From Spodoptera frugiperda (lineage: Eukaryota > Arthropoda > Insecta > Lepidoptera > Noctuidae), in the NCBI RefSeq assembly GCF_023101765.2, contig NC_064215.1, positions 6,076,001-6,140,000 on the forward strand: a stretch of DNA of 64,000 bases. The letters are read 5' to 3'. Made by a program: the position numbers and the translations under genes. The notes under the pieces were generated by a model, which did no database searches, had not been told where the DNA came from, and was given only the letters and a program-made list of their open reading frames with translations. Each line of letters begins with the position of its first letter. The stretch's first letter is position 1. This document shows, piece after piece, positions 45,312 through 59,100 of this stretch.

Positions 45312-46447
45312 TTCGATCAACAATACCAACTAGATAACGGGTCACGTACAAAATCAAAGCCAAATGGTGTCCGCGTGAATTTATACCTATATAGCTGCAT
45401 TTGTTTTTAACGTACTAAGAGAAAAGTTTTAAAACAGTTTTAAGTCTAACCTAATTTCAACCATCGCACCTAGTAATAAAGTCACAAATTTTCAAAATAT
45501 TATCTTACACTTACTATCTTTCGTAACAAAAGCAATAAACCTATTCAGTCACTTAGAAATGAAAAGACATAAGTCAAATAACATTAAGTGTAAAACCAAC
45601 TTTAAGGAGCAACAAATAAAGTACGATTTCCGGTCACGGCCTTGTGAGCTACAGCGTTTTGTTTCGTGTCAGTTTGCTTTGTCGAATATTACTACAGGAG
45701 GTATGGAGTCGCGTTCAACACTAAAAGAATTTATAATATGAACGTAAAAGTTTAGTTAAAATTATGTATGTTGTTATGTTAGGCACTGCTGTTTTAACCA
45801 ATCGACGGCGGTTAGTATTTCCGGATATATCCGATTTATCAAAGTGATCTGAACATATGACCGAATTCTTAGCTGGCTTATAAAAGTTATCTTCTCTTTC
45901 TCTGGCGACAATCGAGACCCATTCTGCACACGTAAACGGATTGCTAGGAAAACTAAAAAAAATAGAAATAAGTAACTATCTAATGAGAGTTCAAAAAACA
46001 GACACAAAAGTAGCATTAACCTATTTAAAGGTTCTAGTAACAAATTATTTTAAATTATTACCTACAACATAAATCTACTCCATGCGTCTACTGTTCTGTT
46101 ACACAAACGTTTGGCCACGTATTGGCCGATCTTGGCCAAACGTTTGTAGCGGTGATTTAAAATCGGTAATTTTGTTCATAATTAAATATTATTTGTTAGT
46201 TTAAAAATTATAATATAACTTAATTTATATGTTCTTACCGAAAGTAAGACACCCCGGCTGATGAATTGCTTTTGCGGGCATTATTTTTGCAACTCTTGAA
46301 TACACATTGCGGCATTGTGAAACGTGTTTACATTGGCCGTGTTACAAGTGAACTAAACAAAATAAGAGCTCACGTCTCAAGTGAGCTGTTATTTATCGAG
46401 ACGTATTTTTGCGCCGACCCGATATCTAGTTGGTATTGTTGATCGAA
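45312..46447. mobile_element. segment bounded by 32-nt inverted repeats
   Basis: 45312-45343 and the reverse complement of 46416-46447 agree at 31 of 32 positions (core TTCGATCAACAATACCAACT). Weaker similarity (GTAGTGT / CACTACG) continues outward. The interior is AT-rich, holds no convincing ORF and contains a 15-bp-arm palindrome at 46103-46147. It looks like a non-autonomous DNA transposon about 1.1 kb long, but the outer ends and a target duplication could not be fixed, and I do not recognise the family. Confidence 0.5.
46103..46147. repeat. inverted repeat with 15-nt arms
   Basis: Arms ACAAACGTTTGGCCA (46103-46117) and TGGCCAAACGTTTGT (46133-46147) are perfect complements; the spacer holds a further TTGGCC. 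It lies inside the 45312-46447 segment. Confidence 0.8.
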
Positions 46448-46515
46448 GCGTAGTGTAGTCGTAGTGACATAAGCGAATATGAGAAACCCATATTTTATAT
46501 ACCAACTAAAACTAA

Positions 46516-46641
46516 GCAACGTTACGTCTTTTATTCCCGAAGGGGTAGGCAGAGGTGCTCATTACAACACGTAATGCCGCTATACAATGTACACTCACTT
46601 TTCACCATTTGTGTTAGAAATCCCATATAATAGGGGGTGAG
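46516..46641 (-). mobile_element. SINE family 1, 3' part, reverse
   Basis: Reads GCAACGTTACGTCTTTTATT then CCCGAAGGGGTAGGCAGAGG on the plus strand, the complement of the family tail, continuing to CCATATAATAGGGGGTGAG. Confidence 0.7.
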
Positions 46642-49600
46642 AAGAGAACAGAAACCCAACTAAAACTAAAAGAACTGAATAGCATATTACATGATCCAAC
46701 GTAAGACAAAGAAAGATCCGTGTCGATCAGGCGAATGGCGTCATATGATCTAACGTAGATCAAATTTACATAATACAACATGTATTTAGTTTGAAACTAC
46801 ATAATATGGAGCAATGTCGAGTAAACTGTTTGTTTATACAATATCTAGGAATTATTTATTGTTGGTATTATCTAATTACTACATAACACCAAAGTTATGT
46901 TATGTTTGTTAACAATTGTTAACTCAGTCTTCTGCCTGAGGCGTCTTCTACAAGTTATTATTTATTAGTAAACAAATCCACAGTTTGTGAGACGTTCAAC
47001 CCTGAACTATCTGTGTAAATGCTACTCTATGGATCGATGATTGCCCCCGAGAGAGGCTTAACAGACCTTTTGGTACACGTTTTATTAGTTTGTGTATCTT
47101 TCTTACTGGAATACTAACTTCATGAATGTAAAGATATTCGGGTTTCCAGTCCATTTTCAGTAAAATATGCGAATTGTAATTTTGGGTCGCCTATTACATA
47201 GAACTCCTAAACATAACTAGTCATGCTTGCTACATGTTCAAAATTCTGGTTCATTTTTTTTGGTCGATATTATTTTTATCTTTTCCTTCTTCTTTTCTTA
47301 TTTTTATTAACCCCAATCAAAAATTCCCAGAGAATATATATAAAACTGCTGTATCATTGACCAACATGTACCTAACTGCGCATGTAGTTATTATCCAATC
47401 AGTGTTTATAATTACAGTGTACGCTAAAAAAAAATCAACATTGAATAAACCGAAGCAAGGCCTTCGGTAAACGAATAGCATTCCACGTCGCCATGACTGG
47501 GAGCCATTCTTCTAACAACTATCTTACATAATTAGCATAGATTTAACCCACTTTGTTGTACAAACAAACACTATAATTTCGTGACTTATTAATTACAATG
47601 TCGGCCGCTTTTGAGTTGAGAAGCGACATGTTTGTTTAAATAAATAACTATTTGGAATACAGACTGATGATTAAATTTTGCACCTGTACGAACTGTATCG
47701 TCCGCTGCATTGATCGCGCTCTCATCTAGGAAACAAAAAGTGGTCTAAAATAAAATCTGGTAACGTACGACCATAGGTATACCTGTTAGCAATATGTGTA
47801 TAATCTACAGATTTATATCATTATATCCAAGTCGAATATAAGTATTAAGCAACTCGACCTTCTAAGGTCGAATTCTGTTGGTTGAATTTGAAGTAACTCA
47901 GAGATTCTTGTCATCAGCAAATAGGCTTCCTCGAAGATCAAACACTGACTATTATCTTTATGGATAATCATAAGGCTGAAAGTATAACAAAGAGTTAGTA
48001 AAAAATATTAAAAATTCAGATATTACAGTAATGATTGAATCACAACCTTACTTCATCTTAATTACAGGACATTGATCAGTATTAAAATCAATTACAAATC
48101 CAATCAACGTTGAATTAATACATACAATTTTACATAAATATTCTGCTCATTTACTCGTACATAGACACACACACACTCAAATAATAGTAACACAGAAAAA
48201 CCCTGTGACATTGATACCTTAAAAAAAAATATTGCTTTAATTTCACAGTAATGGTAACTGTTCCAGCCTTAGTACACTTGAAAATGAGTCCTTTGCCCCT
48301 CCATTAAAGACAATAATAATGTACATAATAGCATAATCGCACAATAACGCCCTCAAAGCATTTCCACGGAATCCCGAAGATAAACAACCATTTCGCGATT
48401 GCTCGTATTGACCAAAGATCCATAATATGTGATGTAACGACCTGTGTTTTGATTATCCGAAGATTTCTGGGAACACACTCGATCCTGCCCTCAGTTTGTA
48501 CATAACGAACTATTGTGCTACTATTATCTAATCATTATGATAGGTAGCAGATTATCATCATAGTGTAACTGTCTGTGAACTTCGTACTGGCTCATTACCA
48601 GTTCAATGACAAGACAGGACTGAAGGACAATTTTCTTATACGCTGACCTCATATTTAGTATGAACTAAATTATTTTCCGATATAATTATCATAAGGTTAT
48701 AGTGTGCTTTCTTAGTATTAGAATTATTTATGAAGCTCACAGTTAGGCGGCAATTGACCACAGCCTATGGAACTAAAAGCACCTCTGATAATTGATTAAT
48801 ATGTATTATATTGCTTTCAATCATCATCAAGCGAGTTAGTGGCCAAACGCTAACCAATAAGTAAAAAAAAAAAATCTGCCGGTTTCTGTCCACAGCTGCA
48901 CATACGCTACTTCAATAGCACGCCACTGAAGTTTCCTTCGACATATGAGGCAAGCTAATAGTTCACACCTTAAAAATATAATAAAAATTCGATCCCTAGA
49001 ATATGCAATCACCTCACATCTACTTAGCAAATACGATTGCGAGTTAAATAGCATTTAAATGATTTACTTAGTCAAACATTCGATGTCCAAAGCACTCGAT
49101 CACAAATAATTTAGTAGTGACAACAATCGAATCGTAAAGTTCGAGAGCTGGACTCGTTTTGCGGGGGTAGGCGAGTTCATGTTGGCTTATGCTGTAAGGG
49201 CCTGTTTAAACTGTTCATTTTAAATATTTGCGACTTTTTTCAATCGAAAGTTGCATCGTATTTACTATTTAGAATAGAATAGTTTATTTTACTTTGCAAA
49301 ACTAGGCTTTAGTATTAGATAGATGTTAAATATTTTAAACATAAACTTTTTAAAATTTTAATATCCTAAACCACTTTTTCGCTAGTCCCAAAATTATATA
49401 GCTTGCTCGGAATATCTTGGTGTCTAGTAGTTCTCTAAAATGCTTCATTAATTACAATCTTATTAAGATAGAAATTTTTGGTTCCATCAATAACATAATA
49501 GGATTGAGAGATATTTCGATTTTGATATTATCAATTGTCCTGGATAGTCTGAAATTCGATTAGTGTCAAAATTTTATATGGATTATGAACGTTAACGTCT

Positions 49601-49725
49601 TCAAACTAACAGACACAGTCATTGTAACTCTATGGAGCCACGAAAACGAAAAATATCGATACAACAGTGGGAAAAAATTAATCGGCGAAAAATTAGTCTC
49701 AATACATTTATTTTTTAAACGTTGC

Positions 49726-49900
49726 CACACACTAAGATTTTCTCCTGTGTCGTGGGTGCGTTTACAATCATACTCAACATGTCACACCTAGACGAAACAA
49801 CAATTTGAGGGTCATACAAAGAGTTGCTTCGTACGGAAATCGAACCCACTACGCCTTGCGCGGCAGCCGATTGCCCAGCCTGTGACAACCGTGCAGTCAA
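49726..49900 (-). mobile_element. tRNA-headed SINE, family 2, reverse
   Basis: ACACTAAGATTTTCTCCTGT, CGAAACAACAATTTGAGGGT and GAAATCGAACCCACTACGCC match the family in reverse. Confidence 0.7.
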
Positions 49901-52676
49901 AATAGCCACATTGAAAATAAAGTCGACTAAACGTCAAGTAATTTTACTTCAATTGTAATATGTACTGTTGCTGCAGGTCGCAGTTGCATGAATTGTCCAT
50001 TGTGTTGTTGCCTTTACTACCTGTGTTGTCGTTGATCGCCTTGATCTAGTAAAGTTGCCAACGCGACTAACTGTAGCACATAAAAATGTCAAGAAATACA
50101 GTTTGCGGTTAATGTGCAATATGATTAAATTTAAATCAGGAAACTTATACCTTTGTTTATTATATTTCAATTAAGTTAAAAATAGTTTATAACAATTGAA
50201 ATGTTTAACTCAAACACTTAATGGGCTGATAAATAACAATAAGTACTTTATTTACTCGTTCATAACTGAAATAAAGGCTTCGTTGCGTTATCTGCATAAG
50301 TGAAGTTTCCAGGTACCTACATAGGTATTTTTAATGTTCGCTCATCATTAGCTCTTTAGTAATTTAAGACATGAGACCGTACCATACAAAATTACTTTTA
50401 TAATTATGAATAATAAACATCTGCTTTTATTTTAGCTTATAAATCCTTATCAAAGTTACCTAAAATCTACTTATTTAGTCTTAGTGTATAAGTGTAAAAT
50501 CGTGTCTTAGTAAAAGTTAAATATAGTTAATGTGGCCGTAATAAGTAAGTTGTCATGACGTGTATACGCGTCACGTCTCACCGGCCTTTGTATAAACTGT
50601 TTCCCTTTAGGAAATATCACTAGCGGCCTCCTATGACACGGGAGTGTAACATTTTGTCAACAAATGGACTTGCACAGTTCGTTCTTTTGTATTTAATACT
50701 TTTATACCATCCTGAAAAACTAAAAAATCTAGTGATGCCAGAAATAACCTGATACGTCGACATTATAAAATTACTTATTCGCAATTTACTTGTAACCGAG
50801 TTTTATTAAGAAACCTTCAAAATTTACGTTTTGGTTACATAACTAACACAATTAGATAAAAAAGTAGACAAATATTTCACCACTACCACGCAAGATCGAA
50901 ATCAGCCATAAAAATAACCTTGAACTTTTCAAAAAGAGGGCTACTCAAAGCGTCTACCGCTCACATATTAATAAAACAGCTTTATTACAAGAGAATTTAT
51001 AAGAAGCTGTTATCGCTTCTTTATCTGCAGGCGCCGACGCGCTATGGCGATAAATTGCGCTTGATATCAACATCGAACATTGAATGTTTGCCTTATACGG
51101 GGGATTGCTTTATGCTACACTTCGGTGTAACAGCGGGACGCCTTTATGCAAACGTGAGCGGTATAACGTATTGTTCGAATGAAAATGGCGACGTGGACTT
51201 ATCAGATCGCTCCAGTTTACCACAAAGGTATACCTAACTATTGTGCAGTACGCGCCCACGTCGCGTCCACTGCTTCTATTCTCTTCGAGTAGGACAATAA
51301 AACTTAATGTTACATGTTTATCGCTATTAAGACATGATTCTTTGTTTCTGATGGCCCTGTGATTTTGGCCACGTATAAATCTTGATGCAAGCCAAAGTAC
51401 GTGATGGAATACATATAATAGAATACGAGTGTAAGTTGTAATTATCTTCTCATGATCTGATACAATCACTCTCGTACAACCAGAAAAAGATTATGACCTG
51501 AACACCACAAAACTTATTATCTTTTTTATATAGATATACATTAAAATAGTTTTGTTTTTCACGAACTCGAGCCCGTGCCCTTGTCCTACGATTAGTTACA
51601 GTTTTAAAGTCAATAATACTTATTATAGAAACTTCGACGTAATCAGTGTACATACATAGAAAAAAATATACCGGCCGAATTGGGAACCACCTTCTTTTTA
51701 GGAAGTCAGTTAAAGACATGCAAGGGACTGCATAATACTTAATTAAATCTCCATCAAGCGTACAATAGAATTACAAAATCATTTTTAAATTAAGTTTACC
51801 TGGTCAGTTATTAGTTCCTAATCATAAATCTAGCTCACCTTATTGCCGTAAGTATCAGCTAAATGACTAAACCAGATTGTTAATAGATTCGCGATACCTA
51901 CAAATTCTATTGTTTATTAGAAACAGTGATATAATAAATTATATTGCGGCGTGATCTAGATATATTTTATGACTAGTTCCGCATTTATTTTAAGATATTA
52001 ACTAATAGAAGGTATATCGTTATACCAATCAACTTTTAGTGAATGTTTTAGATATTATTCGTTTCATAAACGAATGCTAGTCATCACAACAAGTTGCATT
52101 TAATTCCTTGAAATAATTAATACTGTTTTTTTTTTCTAATCCCAGTAAGCGAACCCTTTCTCTTTATCTCTTGAAAAATCTCTTGATTAACGGTGAATTT
52201 TTCGTTATAATTTGGTTTTGTGTTGCACCTCTGCTGCGTGAGCATTTAATTGCGTATTGCATGCTGAAAATACATTTACAAGCGGAATAAAAACTAAAAA
52301 AATATTGTATTGTTAGTGTAGCATAGATTTCCGCAAAGTAACGCCTGATTCTATTCTTGTATATCTATTATAATTTGTAAAACAAAAAATCGTTACACAT
52401 TATGTTACTTTCATATTTTTATACAAAACTCACAACCTGAAATAAACAGTCAACTTTGGCCTCCTTATACAATATTAATATGTTATGGACATTGGAAAAT
52501 AGTTTATCACAACACAAACATCATTACCAATTTGATTGAATAATAATAGAGAAATTGTGCGTCATTGTATCAATCAAACGTATTTCATAAACATCACATT
52601 ATCTAATGACGTAATTTCCTTAAGAAATAAACAGTAAAGAAATTTCACCAAAAATATTCCGAATATCCGTATTATT

Positions 52677-52822
52677 GCTCGGTTGGTGCGGTGGTGGTTC
52701 GATTCTGACACAGAGCAACTCTTTGTGTAATCCAAAAATTGTTGTTTCAGACCTGGGTGCCATGTGTATGTGAACTTGTTTGTTTATAAACGCACCCACG
52801 ACACAGGAGAAACTTCTAATGT
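52677..52822 (+). mobile_element. tRNA-headed SINE, family 2
   Basis: CGGTTGGTGCGGTGGTGGTT then CGATTCTGACACAGAGCAAC; the region between the A and B boxes is shortened. It ends CACCCACGACACAGGAGAAA. Confidence 0.68.
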
Positions 52823-53269
52823 TCGGGAATGTGTTTTTTTTTTTAAACTAATAAATAATTACTTTGCCGTATCCATTCGATATACAATACTTATATAAAA
52901 ACAATCACCGCACAGGGTATAATTATAGGTTTACTATACTTAAGAAAAACTTGATATACCTAACTATTATGTACTTTTTATACCTTACTAAAGTCACGCA
53001 TCAAGCTCGAAAAACAGTGCCAAACTGCACAATGCACTAATTTGTAAAACAGAAGCGATTCGAGCCCAGTATTGCGACCGTAATAAGAGATAATAGTCCT
53101 ACTTTCAACATTGCATTAAAAAACTGAGTACATAATAATACGCAACTACCTCTAAAATGTGCCCGTAGACAATGATTAATGTCGCTGTAGAATAAACGGA
53201 TCGGTGAGACTTCATACAAATATTTCGTTAGCTACTTTAATTTGTCAGAAATATAAAAATAGAAAATAA

Positions 53270-53460
53270 AGTCAAAGTCAAAATTATTTATTTAAAATAA
53301 ACCGGTAAGGCACTTTGGAACATCAAAGCAAATATTACAATATTTAAATAAAGTGTCTGTCTGTCGGTCAGTTGACCAACTAGAGAACTCTCTAGTGAAG
53401 CTAGTTCCAAGGTAAGATTACTATGTAGAAGAGCAAGCAAGAAACTCCATAGGTTACTCT
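53270..53460 (+). repeat. interspersed repeat, family 4
   Basis: AGTCAAAGTCAAAATTATTT, GTGAAGCTAGTTCC and AGAGCAAGCAAGAAACTCCA. Confidence 0.6.
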
Positions 53461-54121
53461 ATTTTCCAGTATAAGAAATATTAGTCGGTAAACCACAATC
53501 TAAGCATACAAAAAATAATAATTAAATAACAAGTACTTTGAATACGTCAATTTATGCATACCATTACTGAACTTGTGGCGACATATGACAGAAGTACCAC
53601 ATAGACGATCGACGCGCAAATCAACGGATGACGTCATAAATCCTACATCGCATATATTAAGTTTACATGCGGAACTTTACTTCTCTGTTCCGTAAAAACT
53701 TTTTGTATGAAGTAGCACAGAATCAAACCACTCTGTATCTGATATTTCACCGGGCAGTCACCGTGGCTGGTACCTACAGAAACACGTCACTCGCTGACAT
53801 TCAATAAATATTCTTAACTTTATTAATACCATTCCTTCATAATTGTAATACCAATACCTTCCACATCAAATATGGTAGGCCATGTTATTTATTTCAACCA
53901 ATTACTTTCACTTTTCATTCTTATTTTGTTTTTAGTGACATTTATTAATCTCATACATATATGAGTCCATGTAATTGTTTATAATAAACGAAGGTGTTTA
54001 TTAAGATGTAAGAAAGTTGTCAATAACTTTAGTGAGGACATATACATAAGATAAAGGCACATATATTTATGAAAATCATCATGTTAAAACCTATTAATTA
54101 GATACTAAACGATTAATAAAA

Positions 54122-54182
54122 TGTCTCGTTGGTTACAAGTGCGACTGTGGAAGATGTCTGGAATTATATTCCTAGGTGTATA
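54122..54182 (+). repeat. SINE family 1 head remnant
   Basis: TGTCTCGTTGGTTACAAGTG followed by CGACTG and a decayed B-box region; matches the tRNA head of family 1 with deletions. Confidence 0.5.
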
Positions 54183-54204
54183 AAAACTTAAAATCTACTA
54201 CTAA

Positions 54205-54362
54205 TATAAAAGTTTTTATAATAACTATCGTGAGACATACTAAATTAACTAAAATCACAGTTTACTCACGTACGCAGAAGCAGCGACATCACGCAGCCTA
54301 CTGTAGTAGTAGTAAATCTTTTCTCCATTAATTTACGTGAGTAAACCCTGATTATAGTTAAT
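54205..54362. mobile_element. second copy of the palindromic MITE
   Basis: It shares the leading AATAACTATCGTGAGACATA and the arms (ACTAAAATCACAGTTTACTC on the left, ACGTGAGTAAACCCTGATTA on the right) with the 5400 copy. The left arm is shorter and the loop differs. Confidence 0.65.
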
Positions 54363-54750
54363 ATAAAAGTTGTGTAATTTCAAATTCGTCACAATAAATA
54401 TAAATACATACGTAACTATCGACACTACGAACAATTTAACAATCTTGTCTATGCTAATTTTAAGTTCCTTACCTACCAACCGTCCACTCAGTACCTACCC
54501 ATATAATTAAATCTATCACCATTTAAACTTTAGAGCCTCCGAGACTACCGCATTTGGCAATCAAATTAAACAGCATTATTATTTCTAACACATTGACTAA
54601 AAGCAATTAAAACTAAAGTAGCTGATAAGCAATCTATTCAATCAGTTGGTTACCAAATTGCATAAGACGAGGTTATGAAATTTAATTCTTTAAGTTGCAT
54701 TATTAACGAAAGCTTCGGAATTAATCGAAGTAGTACAAGAGTGAGTAGTT

Positions 54751-54885
54751 CAATAGGCTCACCACCTATTACATGGGACTTATAACACAAATGGTGAAAA
54801 GTAGGTGTACATTGTATAGTGGCATTATGTGCCATAATGTGCACCTCTGCCTACCCCTTCGGGGATAAAAGACGTGACGTTGCAT
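54751..54885 (+). mobile_element. SINE family 1, 3' part
   Basis: Runs from CAATAGGCTCACCACCTATT to the family end CCCCTTCGGGGATAAAAGAC then GTGACGTTGCAT. Confidence 0.7.
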
Positions 54886-55596
54886 ACAATAGATGAGGTT
54901 AAATTAATGACCACACTAAATTTTTCCAAAAGCATTTTAAAACTTTTTTAATTTCTTAATTCTACTAATATTGGTTATTAATTTCGGCTGTACGTTTGTG
55001 TCTTTCTTGCACTACTTATATAACTTTATGCATACGTTTTCCTTTTTTTTTAAACTACGTATTAATTAAATTCCTACAAAACATATCTAATTATAGTACT
55101 AAACACATACGGCATGGTTTGGAAAGTGGAACAAAAAAACGAACTAAAATTAATGTCCTGCGCGGACGTTATTGCGGTTTAAAAGCAAATTTTACTAGAT
55201 TTAATATCACCCCATAAACGATCCTTAGTTTCTTACCCAACTTCTAGTAATCTTGAAAGGGACTTCGTGCACTATTGTTACGTAAAGTACATAGAATAAT
55301 AAAATATCACTCACGTACGGTCTATTACAACGGTAATATTCTTTTGTGTGTGAGATAACTGTTTGTACTTAGAATAGGACACCCATATAAGTAGATTTAA
55401 GATCACGTTTGTGTATACCATTCGCAGATGACAAAATAGTCTGTAGATATTTTTACTACCCAAGAAATTGTCTGTAATAAAATATACTATAATATTGATC
55501 CTTGAAATTAAAATGAAGTACGATAAAACAAAAATCAACAAAAATGGCGAAAGACTTTGTTTTTTTTATATTTTGTATGGTTGTCTAAATACCAAA

Positions 55597-55775
55597 GGCG
55601 TTACAAGTACGTTGCCGGCATTTTGGGGGTTAGGAATTTAAGGATTATTGGAGAATCAAGGATTTTAAAGGGAACGAAACTCAACGCAAGCTTTGTTCCA
55701 CGTCGGTTTTCTGTAAGGCCGTGGTATCACTTTGGTCGAGCTGGTCCATTGGGGAAAAGAGCAGGCCCATTCTAA
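55597..55775 (+). repeat. family 5, 3' part
   Basis: GGGGGTTAGGAATTTAAGGA, ACGCAAGCTTTGTTCCACGT and CGGTTTTCTGTAAGGCCGTG match 2380-2520. Confidence 0.62.
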
Positions 55776-56044
55776 ATCAATTGTCAGTATTTTAAAACTC
55801 ATTTTGGTGCTAGGTATTGAGAGCCATTTTATCAAGGCCGAATCAGATATCAGCGATGATTAATACATATAACGCTCTAATTTGCCGCCAGACTAAGGTC
55901 AAATAAGTGAAATAGAACCTTTTTCGTATAAAAAGCTAGCGGCAATGTAGCTCTTAGCATTTCTAGTAAAACCTTTAAAGTCTGAAGATTAGACAAAAAT
56001 AAGTGTGATTTATATTTATTTAAAGTCTTGAACTTTTTTGAGGG

Positions 56045-56188
56045 GGTAAATCATCCAATGACTTCTCTCGCCTTAGACGAGGCGAGAGGGAGTTTCAGAC
56101 TCTTACTAACTAAAAACCACCCCGTTTGTACTCCTGCTTTTCGAGCCGGAGTCCCGTAACCCGCTAGGCAGTCCACAGCTCCGGGTCC
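56045..56188 (+). repeat. family 3
   Basis: AAATCATCCAATGACTTCTC through AACCCGCTAGGCAGTCCACA to GCTCCGGGTCC, one of the least changed copies. Confidence 0.72.
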
Positions 56189-59100
56189 GAAAGTCTTGTA
56201 CATAGAATGTCCGTTTTCCATTAGTATTTTTAGTGTATTGCAATTATAATATTATATTGCAATAGTGATTAGTTGCTCACTAATATAAAGATACAGCTCA
56301 ATGTTTTAAAATCCGGAACTGACCGCGTGACACCCACTTGTTGACAACTAGCTAGAATTAAAAAGTTTAATAAAAACATTACCTACATCCTTTAAGAAAA
56401 ACTAAATCGATCAACATTTTGCTTTACATCCTTAATCTATAAATACCGATGCTTAATATATTTTTTGCGACAGTTTTTACTTTAAGAATGACGCTCGTAT
56501 TTACGCTACTGGAATATCAAGTGAGATTAGCCTTATATAAAATTCAAACACATAATGGTATAGCAATTTAGTGCACTTATATAAATATAGTGCACTACCA
56601 TTATCTACTTTTTGGTAGTCAATTTTAATAAGAATCAGAAGTCGGTCCACGGTCGAGTAAAAAGTGTGTATTGTGAATGTTTTCCGCATAAAAAGTAATA
56701 TCTCCTCTTTTTATTTCCTCTAGGATTTTCGGAAGTTTAACAAATATTATTGGGATACTAACATTCTAAGTTCTTTGACATGAGCCTTTTGATTTTATCT
56801 ACATAGCCTAAAATATAGGCTTCAAACTAGGTACCTACTATTAAAATTTCGAAAAACTAAATCCCTTCGTACTATATCACCTTTGTGTCAACTAAGTCTT
56901 AAAAACTCTTTGATATCAGTACAATATTGTACTTTTCATCTCCACTTATTTCAAAACAGATGTGACTTGCACACAAACTTACAGTATGATATAAAAATAT
57001 GCGTATTTTAAGAGAACGAAATTCATTCAAACAGTGGAGATATATGTACAAACATACATTCAGACATATAATATTAGTCTCGAAAAATAGTAATAAGACA
57101 ATCATATCCCAGACGAGAGCCAATAATGTGGCGGCACATTGAAACTAAGATTTATGAATACTTACGTGCAATCAAATATATTTTTATCACACTGACATGA
57201 TTACCACTTCATTAAAAAATATTAAAAATGGAATTCGTGGGTGAACCAGTAAAATATGTTACGCAATTTTGGTTTATGCAAGTATAAAATATGTTTGTCC
57301 GACTAGTCAAAATTAATGCTATGCTCATATTTTGTCCTCTCCCCTGTAAAAAATATAGTCATAATGTACATGTGATTAGGATAGATGACTAATTTTAAAA
57401 CATTAGACACGTATTTTTTATTTTCTTACGAAATAATTTCGAAGATATATTGATTTGAAATATCGCGTGACATCATTTCTAGGTACATTTTATAAGTAGA
57501 AATGACGTATTTGCTCCCACTCTTAAACTTTGATTTGTTTTATCTAAGTATTGTTATCATAATATATAACAAAATAAAAAAATATATGTCTTATATTTTT
57601 TTCATTACCAAACTGACGGACTAAATAGATTTTTAATTTTCATATCCCGTCATTATCCATATTCTGAGAATTTTATTGAATAAAACAATATAATCACAGA
57701 AAATTCCTCTGAATACTTACTATTAATGTTCCAATTTTAATAACAACGTAACTTTTACGCGTAAATTTGAAAACAAAACACAAACATTGTACGATCCCTT
57801 TCATAGGAAATCCTCATTTTTATTCTACCACAAAGTTTAATTATCTACAAAAACATTTATACAATAACACGCTTTTAGCGATTTCCCGAAGATTTTCCTT
57901 GAAACACTCCATTTTAATCAATTCCTCGACTTGAGATAGAAAGATATCGTTTGGAATTCTTTGTACTTCGGAAAAATACCGTTGAGACGCAAAAAGACTA
58001 ACTTATAAAATACATAGTATAATTATTTGGAATGACATTGAGATATTGGTCAAATGCTGACAATCAAGTTAAAAAATATATATATCCACCAGCCGCCACC
58101 AGCCTCCGATAGTCACTGCTGACACGTGTAACTTCGTGCAGAAACTCAAGTTTGAGAGGAAAACACAAAACAGCTGCAATACAATTCCATTTCTGGCCTT
58201 TCCTTATTGATTCCAGTTATTTTGAAACAATACTAAAACAAGTTATTGCCTAAGTTTTTCACCGATACAGTGGGCGAGTTTACTAAACAATATAAAATTA
58301 ATACGTTGCTTCTTGGAATGTCAATTTTGGAATGGAATAGCAAATTTTTGTTAAAATGAGTCCAATACTTCCCCTCATGCTTGGCGAAAAGTTTGTATTC
58401 ATTTAATGCATAGAATCTTCTGCAGGCTACAAAAATAATTACATTATTCTTTAAAGATAAAAGGTTATTTAATAACAATACCATGTATAAAGCAGTTTGC
58501 AAACGTTTAAAAAGAATTGCAAAGATACTACTTGATAGATATTACTTGTAACTTTGCTAAAGAACTAGAAAGAAATAAAAAGTCATTATAAATATTCCAT
58601 AGTAGTTTGTAGGTGTATTTGTACTTATTTAAACTTCCGCATTGTTGGTAAACGAGCCGGTAAATACCAGCTAAGTACGAACACTGTTTGGGTCGGACAG
58701 CACTGTTGGCCACCTCGAATCTAAATATTATTACCATAAATCGAGTTTATCTGACATACCTATTTACAAATATATGAATAATTCACATGATTCATGGGAA
58801 ACTGTCTACATAACAATATAACTATTATAAGTTAAATACAGTTATGAAAATTCCCTTGTTGTGATTATTAAAAACATTTCAAACTCTCGCTTTAAGTTCT
58901 CTTATTCTGAATTGGGCCTGCATAAACACGCGTCAAATTTACAAAAAAAATCCTTATTTGTCTCTGAAGAAGGCTCATTTTTACTACATACATACAGCAC
59001 TTTCTGCTACTGCTCCAGTTAACATACAACATCCACAAAGCAGTCAAAAATCACCAATATCGTACTCAGTATCCCATGCTTCACAGAACAACGAGTCAAT

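Noticed and set aside
50920..51237. 105-codon ORF
   Set aside because: No signal peptide, no domain and no TATA/initiator pair; composition changes along its length and nothing in the window supports it.
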